Below, piece after piece: positions 57,630-64,000 of a stretch of 64,000 nucleotides of DNA (position 1 is its first letter; each line of letters begins with the position of its first letter). The notes below the pieces were generated by a model. That model was not told the DNA's origin and searched no databases. It saw only the letters and a list, made by a program, of their open reading frames with translations. The position numbers were made by a program, and so were the translations under genes. The stretch is from Budorcas taxicolor. Lineage: Eukaryota; Chordata; Mammalia; Artiodactyla; Bovidae. The stretch lies in assembly GCF_023091745.1 (NCBI RefSeq), contig NC_068912.1, positions 76,991,067 through 77,055,066 on the forward strand, read 5' to 3'.

Positions 57630-57762
57630 GAAAGAATTGGAAATGAGAGCTGGAAAGGGCCTTAGAAATTATCAAACCCAACTCTCTCAATATTCAGAAG
57701 GGGCCCAAAGAGGTAAAATATTTCCCCAAGACTAATGATCTAGTACTAGAGCCCATGTGTAT
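57630..57762 (-). mobile_element. Ancient MIR-like SINE
   Basis: It reads agagctggaaagggccttag, ttcagaaggggcccaaagag, aatgatctagtactagagcc. It resembles a MIR3-type or related ancient element in reverse. Confidence 0.5.
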
Positions 57763-57764
57763 TA

Positions 57765-58090
57765 GTCAGGGTGAACTGAAACTGCACTAAACAAAAAAGA
57801 GTAATGTATTGGCTCACATAACTGGAAAAATCATGGGTAGGGCTTCATACAGAGGCTGAGACAATGTCATTGGGATTTGGCTTTGCCCTGTGCCTCGGCC
57901 GTTCCTTCCTCTGGGTGGGCTGTTCTCAGGAACGCTCTCCACTCCTGGGAGCAAAATGTCTGCTGACAGCTCCAAGATACAGCCACAGCAGAATGAGCAT
58001 TTTTCTTCAATGCACTTTAACAAAAATCCTGGAAAAATTGCTTCGGATTGACCTGGCTTTGTTGTATGCCCATCTCTGAATCACATGCTG
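57765..58090. mobile_element. Ancient interspersed repeat, family not assigned
   Basis: The order gtattggctcacataactgg, gggctgttctcaggaacgct, agctccaagatacagccaca, attgacctggctttgttgta is familiar from a common mammalian repeat. I cannot name the family securely. Confidence 0.4.
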
Positions 58091-59049
58091 CATCCACCAC
58101 CCTAGATGACTTGCAAGGTGGCATCAACCCACTCAGAAGATCTAGAAAAGCCAGAGGTCAGGCTTCTTACTTAATTTACTTAACTTAGATGCACCATCTC
58201 TTCCTCACAAGAGCAGTGACCATGAATTCATTCACTGCACATTTGCAATGTGCCAGGCTCTGTGCAGGATGCTATAATGGATAAAAAATAAACAAGACAC
58301 AGGTCCTTCACTCAAAGAACTATCAATCCTGTGTGTTTGATAAAACATGTACACAAATAAATACCTGGCCACGAAGCAGCAATATGAGCAAGCTGACTAT
58401 CAGTCATAATTAGGATAGGCTTAGAGTTTAGAATGGCAAATTCCTACCATGGGACAACATGTTTGTTAAAACCCACAGACTATCAGTGCCACTAAAAAGA
58501 GGAGAAACCTTTCAACCAGGGAATTAAAGCAAAGCCAACTGAAACACAGTTGGGGAAAATAGAATAAAGCTGGTTTTCCCTTGTAACTGCAAATTCCAAC
58601 TTTAATTACTAAAACAGAAGCCCAGCTTATCAAATGTGCATTAAACAAGATAGAAATGTATTTTTCTCTCATAGAATATTTTAACAATAAGCAATAATAA
58701 AGCAGCTTCGTAGCGTGAAAAGTTTGTTTCTTCTATCTCCATCCTTCCTGTTGTTCTATCCTTGTGGTGGAAGACGGATTACCAACACATCTCCTCAGTC
58801 AGCTTTCAGCAAGCAGAAAGGGGGAAAGGATCAAAGGAAAGACTTGTTTTTTGCTTCTAAAGGTGCAACCCAGAAGTTGCAAACATTACTTCTGCTCATA
58901 TTCTATTGACGACAGGGAAGACAGGTGAAGAGCTTTTGTAGCTGAGAGTTTTAATAAAAGACAAAGAGAATGCACACCAAGGGACTACTAGCAAACATGC
59001 TACGCAGTAGAAATGATGATTTAGGCTATCCATGAATGATGAAGGAGAA
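58091..59049. other. Mostly unique DNA
   Basis: An ancient LINE-like trace lies at 58215-58330 (tcattcactgcacatttgca). No gene is seen. Confidence 0.4.
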
Positions 59050-59170
59050 CCTGTAGGCATTATTTAGTCAACTTCTATTATAGGGAACCAAGGTTCGGAG
59101 AGGTTGAATGCTTTACTTACGGATGCACAGCAGATTATTGAGGGAGCCAGGACACAACCTGGTGTCAGTT
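59050..59170 (-). mobile_element. MIR SINE, antisense
   Basis: It reads aggttcggagaggttgaatg, gagggagccaggacacaacc. Confidence 0.6.
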
Positions 59171-59989
59171 GACTTCAGATGGTAAACTGTTACTGTCACC
59201 CTGTGCCACCTGTAAAAGTGTTCTGCTGCATAAAGTTGTAAAAAGGAAAGTAATAGTACAAGATATCAATGAGAACTTTTATAAGAAACGTCAAAAGGCA
59301 GAAATACTGATTTTTCTTCCATGTATAGTTGATAGGGCTTATATAGATTTTAAGATACTTGGTTGTGTTATCTAACACAAACTAATATGTAGTCATAAAA
59401 ATTAACAGTACCACAAAAGTGGTAAAAATGAAAATCTTCCCAGGCATGACCTCTGTTAACAATTTGTGCAGAGATTTCCTTAGGTAGATTTTCACAGGGT
59501 CTTGAATCTATTCCCACAGTGATGGGATTCCCAGCATTTTTTTTTTTTTAGTAGAATCAAAAGGAAAAGAAAGGTAAGTGAGTCAGCAGAACCATTGCCA
59601 GTCACTGCAACTGGCAGTGATTCTTTCATTAGAAAACTTTGGAGGGACCTGGGGTCAGGCTGCAGAGAATTAAAGGGCCAGTATAAGGTAAGAGGTGAGC
59701 CCACTTGTACTTGTCATTGTGCCAACACCAGAACTGTTTGCTTGGCACCAATTCCTCCCCCAGATTCCATAACCCAGCTCCCCAACCCAAGCTGATATTA
59801 TTCCTAAGGACACTGCCTTATTTTCACCCCGAAGACTGGCTTCCAGGGCCAAGTTTACTTGGTGGAAAACATTAAATGTGGGGGCAAGGGGAGAGGAAGA
59901 GCCGGAGTTTTGTGTGTGATTTTCTGACCATTCAGAACTGACAGCCCAGAACTGTGTTCCCAGTTCATTCTGTACAAAAGACTGGCTTT
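59171..59989. other. Unique non-coding DNA
   Basis: An 11-base T run lies at about 59539-59549. No gene or repeat is recognised. Confidence 0.45.
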
Positions 59990-60345
59990 TTTTTCAGTTG
60001 CTAAGTTGTTTTCCCATGAACTGCAGCAAGACAGGCTTCCCTGTGCTTCAATCTCTCCTGGAATTTGCTCAAACTTGTATTCTTGCCTGGAGAATTCCAT
60101 GGAGAGAGGAGCCTGGCAGGTTACAGTCCATGGGGTCACAAAGACTCAGACACAACTAGTGACTCACACACACAAACACACACACACACGTCAATTGAGT
60201 CAATGATGCCACCAAACCATCTCATCCCTTTCTTCTGCCCTCAATCCTTTCCAGTATCAGGCTCTTTTCCAGTGAGTCAGCTCTTCACATCAGGTGGCCA
60301 AAGTATTGGAGCTTCAGCTTCAGCATCAATCCTTCCAATGCACAT
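59990..60345 (-). mobile_element. Old BovB 3' end, antisense, split by Bov-tA
   Basis: Left part 59990-60073 (cagttgctaagttgttttcc to gaatttgctcaaac) and right part 60190-60345 (tcaattgagtcaatgatgcc to agcatcaatccttccaatgc) join into one reverse BovB end. Confidence 0.85.
60074..60189 (+). mobile_element. Bov-tA body fragment with (CA)n tail
   Basis: It reads tattcttgcctggagaattc to cagacacaactagtgactca, then a CA-rich tail at 60164-60188. It has no tRNA-like head. It was inserted into the BovB end around it. Confidence 0.88.
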
Positions 60346-60389
60346 TCAGATCCAAGAGATAGTGTGTGCTGAAAGGCAGAAGGGCTGAG

Positions 60390-60545
60390 TTCAAAGCCTT
60401 GTGCCACTATTCACTATACATGTGCCTTGTAACAAGTCACTTAGTTCTCTGAGCCTAAATTTCTTCATGCTGACCAGGGACAATTAACTTTACCAGGTTG
60501 AGAAAATTAGTGAAACGCTGTATATGAACACTGTTGTAACTGTAA
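60390..60545 (+). mobile_element. MIR SINE, sense
   Basis: It reads ttgtaacaagtcacttagtt, gagcctaaatttcttcatgc, aaattagtgaaacgctgtat. Confidence 0.65.
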
Positions 60546-61043
60546 GTCTTTGTGGAAGAGAAGTTTAAGGCACTGATGTCAATGGGCTACACTTTCTAGA
60601 TTAAAGTAATTTTTGATATTAAAAAGACTAAACATATTCATACATCATTGAAATTTGTGTTGGAAAGCCCACAAGTTCTGATTTATAAAAAGATTTTGAG
60701 AAACAGTACATAACAACAAAAATATTAGAATAAAATCTAATATTCATAATTTTTAGGGACTTAGCAAGCCCCAGGTTATACGTTTGAAGTGCCCTGAATA
60801 TTTTTAGGATTAATAAAAGGATTCTCCTTAATGAATAGGCCATAATTGTATAACATTATTTTTGATCTCAGAACTAAATCAGAGGAGCTAGTCCCTTTAT
60901 TTTCTGTTTTTGTGTGTGTGTGTGACTTCTATTATTACGTCTGTTTTTAGTTCTAAACTTCATATGAAGATTTTCTGGGCCATGACTATGTTGGCAACCA
61001 GTGAAATGGATTGAGGAAGTTCAACAGGCAGGGCTGATAGCCA
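60546..61043. other. Unique AT-rich DNA
   Basis: A TG run lies at 60911-60923. No gene is seen. Confidence 0.45.
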
Positions 61044-61375
61044 GCTGTGCTGTGCTGTGCTGTGCTGTGCTTAGTAGCTCAGTCGTGTCCAACTCTTTGT
61101 GACCCCATGGACTGTAGCCCACAAGGCTCCTCTGTCCATGGGATTTTCCAGGCAAGATTACTGAAGTGGGTTGCCGTGCCCTCCTCCAGGGGATCTTCCC
61201 AACCCAGGGATTGAACCCAGGTCTCCTGCATTGCAGGTGGATTCTTTACCATCTGAGCTACCAGGGAAGCCCAAGAATACAAGAGTGGGTAGTCAATCCG
61301 TTCTCCAGGGGATCTTCCTGACCCAGGAATTGAACCAGGGTTTCCTGCATTGCAGGCAGATTCTTTACCAGATAG
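61044..61375 (-). mobile_element. Bov-tA/BOV-A2-type composite SINE, antisense
   Basis: It starts with five GCTGT units (61044-61068), then reverse body cttagtagctcagtcgtgtc and reverse head gattgaacccaggtctcctg. A second head unit follows (aagaatacaagagtgggtag to attctttaccag). It has the same architecture as the copy at 40237. Confidence 0.88.
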
Positions 61376-61498
61376 CCAAATGGCAACCCACCCTAGTATT
61401 CTTGCCTGGAAAATACTATGGACAGAGGAACCTGCAATCCATGGGTCCATGGGGTTGCAAAAGAGTTGGACACAACTTAGCGACTAAACCACCAGCAG
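61376..61498 (+). mobile_element. Bov-tA body fragment, sense
   Basis: It reads aaatggcaacccaccctagt to ggacacaacttagcgactaa, without a head. It abuts the antisense SINE before it. Confidence 0.85.
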
Positions 61499-61517
61499 CA
61501 GGTATTATTAATTTCAG

Positions 61518-61716
61518 CTTCCCTGGTGGCTCAGTGGTAAAGAATCTGCCTGCCAATGCAGGAGACAAGGAGACATAGGTTCGATCCTCTGGAGAAGGAA
61601 ATGGCAACCCATTCTAGTATGCTTGCCTGGAAAATCCCATGGACAGAGGAGCCTGGTGGGCTACAATCCATGGGTCGCAAAAGAGTCAGACACAACTTGG
61701 AGACTAGACAACAATC
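61518..61716 (+). mobile_element. Bov-tA SINE, sense, with target duplication
   Basis: Full head and body, cttccctggtggctcagtgg to cacaacttggagactagaca. A near-perfect repeat flanks it: attaatttcag at 61507-61517 and attaattcag at 61717-61726. Confidence 0.92.
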
Positions 61717-61726
61717 ATTAATTCAG

Positions 61727-62274
61727 CCTAAGAGTGGTCGTTTAAGATTGGCCTCTCCTCTGATTGATTAATACCTACACCAGTGCTCACAGGGACCTTG
61801 GCATTAAAAAAGCAATGTCAGTTCCAAGACTGACTTATTCTTGAGGAGGGTCGAATAAACTCAAAAACATCTTCATTTTGTTTGGCAAAAAGTTTTAAAT
61901 CAAAAGCAGATACATTTTTCAGTTCCCCAACAAATGACATTTACAAGTTGACTAAATTGTGTAGACTTGCTCTTGAGTTTCGGTGCTGGTTTAAACATAG
62001 TTTGGGGTCGCCTATGAAATAAACAAACAAATGAATCAACCTCTTCCACTGCTCCCCTCCCTGCAAAGAAGCCCAGAAAACAAAGCCAGTGGCTTTGTCA
62101 GGAAAGTACTTATCCTTTTTGCTCACCAACATTCAGCATGTGTGTCTTTCTTCCCAAGATCCATTTTCAACCAAGAATACAAGCAGATACATACTCCTGA
62201 TACTCACTATTCCCCTGAAGATTTTCCTGAATTTACATTTTCCTCTTAAATTTAAAAAGCTCTAAACAGAGATT
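61727..62274. other. Unique non-coding DNA
   Basis: No gene or repeat is recognised. Confidence 0.45.
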
Positions 62275-62322
62275 GTGTATATATATGCGTATATATACAC
62301 ATATATACGCATATATATACAC
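62275..62322. repeat. Perfect AT-rich palindrome
   Basis: Two 22-bp arms (62275-62296 and 62301-62322) are exact reverse complements separated by acac. Each arm carries one gcg/cgc core within alternating TA. It can form a hairpin or cruciform. Confidence 0.95.
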
Positions 62323-62798
62323 GTATACATAGCTCAACCCCAAAATGTTTTGAAGACAGCAATTTGTGAATTGGTATATATGTTTTCTTTCTTTCTTTTA
62401 TTTTTGAAATGTTTTAAGCTAGTGACTAATAAAACTAAGATTTTCTAGCTTTTCAGCCAAAGATTAGAAACCATTTCCTGGCCTCTGATAATTTTGCTTC
62501 TACTTATAGGACACAAAGAAAAGACAGCATGGGGAAATCAGTTAATTCAAAATTACTTCTCTGACAGCTGTACATGTCGAAATCAGATATAGAGACATAT
62601 AGAAACAAAATTATGAAGAAAAACAAGAAATTCCAAGAATTCAATCATTTCTATTATAACAGAATAAAAACAATTATTTAAGCCACTATATCTTCCAAGT
62701 CTAAGCATAGCTTATATAAATGAACAATAAAGGTTAAATTACTCCAAACTATCAGGTTATTCTTTTATTGATACTTTTCTACAACACACTGAAATAGT
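62323..62798. other. Unique AT-rich DNA
   Basis: A short ctttctttcttt run lies near 62386-62397. No gene is seen. Confidence 0.45.
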
Positions 62799-62814
62799 CA
62801 CTTGCTATATTTTA

Positions 62815-62990
62815 TTTTATTTTATTTTATTTTTTTTGGATTTTATTTTATTTTTTTATATTTTTATATTTTTTATTTTTTTAATTTTAAAATCTTTAAT
62901 TCTTACATGTGTTCCCAAACATGAACCCCCCTCCCACCTCCCTCCCCATAACATCTCTGTGGGTCATCCCCATGCACCAGCCCCAAGCAA
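62815..62990 (-). mobile_element. Very short L1 3' end, antisense, with target duplication
   Basis: A long T-rich tail (tttta and tttatat units) precedes the L1 3' UTR in reverse (catgaacccccctcccacct, gtgggtcatccccatgcacc). A perfect 16-bp repeat, cacttgctatatttta, flanks it at 62799-62814 and 62991-63006. Confidence 0.95.
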
Positions 62991-63006
62991 CACTTGCTAT
63001 ATTTTA

Positions 63007-64000
63007 GATTTGAGATTGTGGGTGATCAACATTTTTTTTTCTTTAAAAATTTTTTGACTCTCACATACACTACCAAAATTGGTATTACTATTTAAATTAG
63101 AAAAATGAACAAAATAGTCAATTTTTATCATTAAAACGTTCTTTTAAGATGTCCCAAAATGTTGATTCCATGCTTTTCAAAGTTTCAAAGAAATGTGAAA
63201 TGTAAGAATTAATCATTGTTAACTTTGCAGTTGTCCTCTACTGTTCAACTAATCTTAGAATTTGATGGAATCTTTGTTGGCAAGATACCACAATTCTGAA
63301 GTCAGTGTACTTTCATAAACTGAATACTTCTCTTATGTAGTAAGTCTCTGGGAGGTAACAAGAGCCAAATTATTCAACCTAGAAAAGGCCTGAATCACCT
63401 CTAGTAGAAGCTAAAGTTCATGATTTTGTTTGACTTTTTCTTATGCTTAATTTCAGTTCCTGAACTTTAGTATCAGATTCTGACCAGGAAATGAAACAAA
63501 GACTTAAGCACATTTGCCTTAAACATAATATAACCACTAATATAATTTATTATTTTTGATGTTTATAACCAGATAGTTTCTAAAAATGATTGACTAATGA
63601 CTAACATTAATCAAAGGAACTTTAATAGTCAATGAGAATTCCTCAAAAGGAAATATCATGACAATCTTCCTCAACTTAATTTATGAAATCAATTAATGAA
63701 CCTGAAATCAAAATTTGCCTCCATGGCAAAGATGAGTGGGTTATCTGGAACTCTGAATGTTAGTAGTCAATCTATAGCCACATCAGACAAGGAGCAGGTA
63801 AGACATGTTAGCGTTCAGTAATTTAATTTATTCCCATCATTAAAATGTTTGTTTCAAAAACGTATCCCTTCTAATATTTCAGTGTCTTATGGGGAAAAGA
63901 GCTTCTATTGGCTATCTCATAAATATAAAATTTTAAATGTAAAATGTTTATGATAATATTCACAAGAATTGAGGTTAGAAGTTATTAGAAGTTATTACAT
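63007..64000. other. Unique AT-rich non-coding DNA
   Basis: About 1 kb with no recognised gene or repeat up to the end of the window. Confidence 0.45.

Noticed and set aside
1..64000. A novel multi-gene defence, metabolic or secretion system
   Set aside because: No host protein-coding gene is recognisable in any frame. All longer coding remnants are transposon or endogenous retrovirus relics.

Overview
This window is repeat-rich nuclear DNA from a ruminant, almost certainly a bovid (cattle, sheep, goat or buffalo type). The diagnostic elements are BovB (RTE-class) LINEs, Bov-tA and BOV-A2 SINEs, CHR-family tRNA-derived SINEs and L1 copies with the ruminant 3' end. No convincing protein-coding exon, functional tRNA, rRNA or small-RNA gene is visible. 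Every long open frame I can name belongs to a transposable element and is broken by stops, frameshifts or truncation. Family names below rest on recognition of remembered consensus sequences, not on a database search.

Layout. 0-8 kb: old unique DNA, then a three-layer nest (old hAT-type element, a mariner, an L1), then a decayed class III endogenous retrovirus pol. 8-15 kb: BovB copies split a MIR, followed by a 2.3 kb 5'-truncated L1 with nearly readable ORF2, MIRs, and an antisense L2 split by an L1 and a BOV-A2. 16-25 kb: an L2, a near full-length BovB (18.28-21.62 kb) inside a MIR, and a second L2 split by a hAT-type element. 25.5-29.0 kb: two BovB copies back to back in opposite orientation. 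The left copy has an inverted 5' end, and the two share a patch of about 99% identity. 29.1-30.6 kb: the only sizeable GC- and CpG-rich, non-repetitive interval and the best candidate for a promoter or enhancer. 31-64 kb: mostly unique AT-rich non-coding DNA with scattered SINEs, MIRs, L2s, two MLT1-type LTRs, an LTR-plus-leader candidate near 39 kb, and a third large BovB (51.65-54.18 kb).

How the parts relate. BovB and L1 supply the reverse transcriptases. Bov-tA, BOV-A2 and CHR elements are non-autonomous passengers. Target-site duplications I could read directly give a relative time order for several insertions. I did not find a new multi-gene system. The items most worth a second look are the BovB inverted pair with its homogenised patch, the datable triple nest, the CpG-rich island, a 3'-truncated L1 with flanking direct repeats, and a recurrent BovB breakpoint site.
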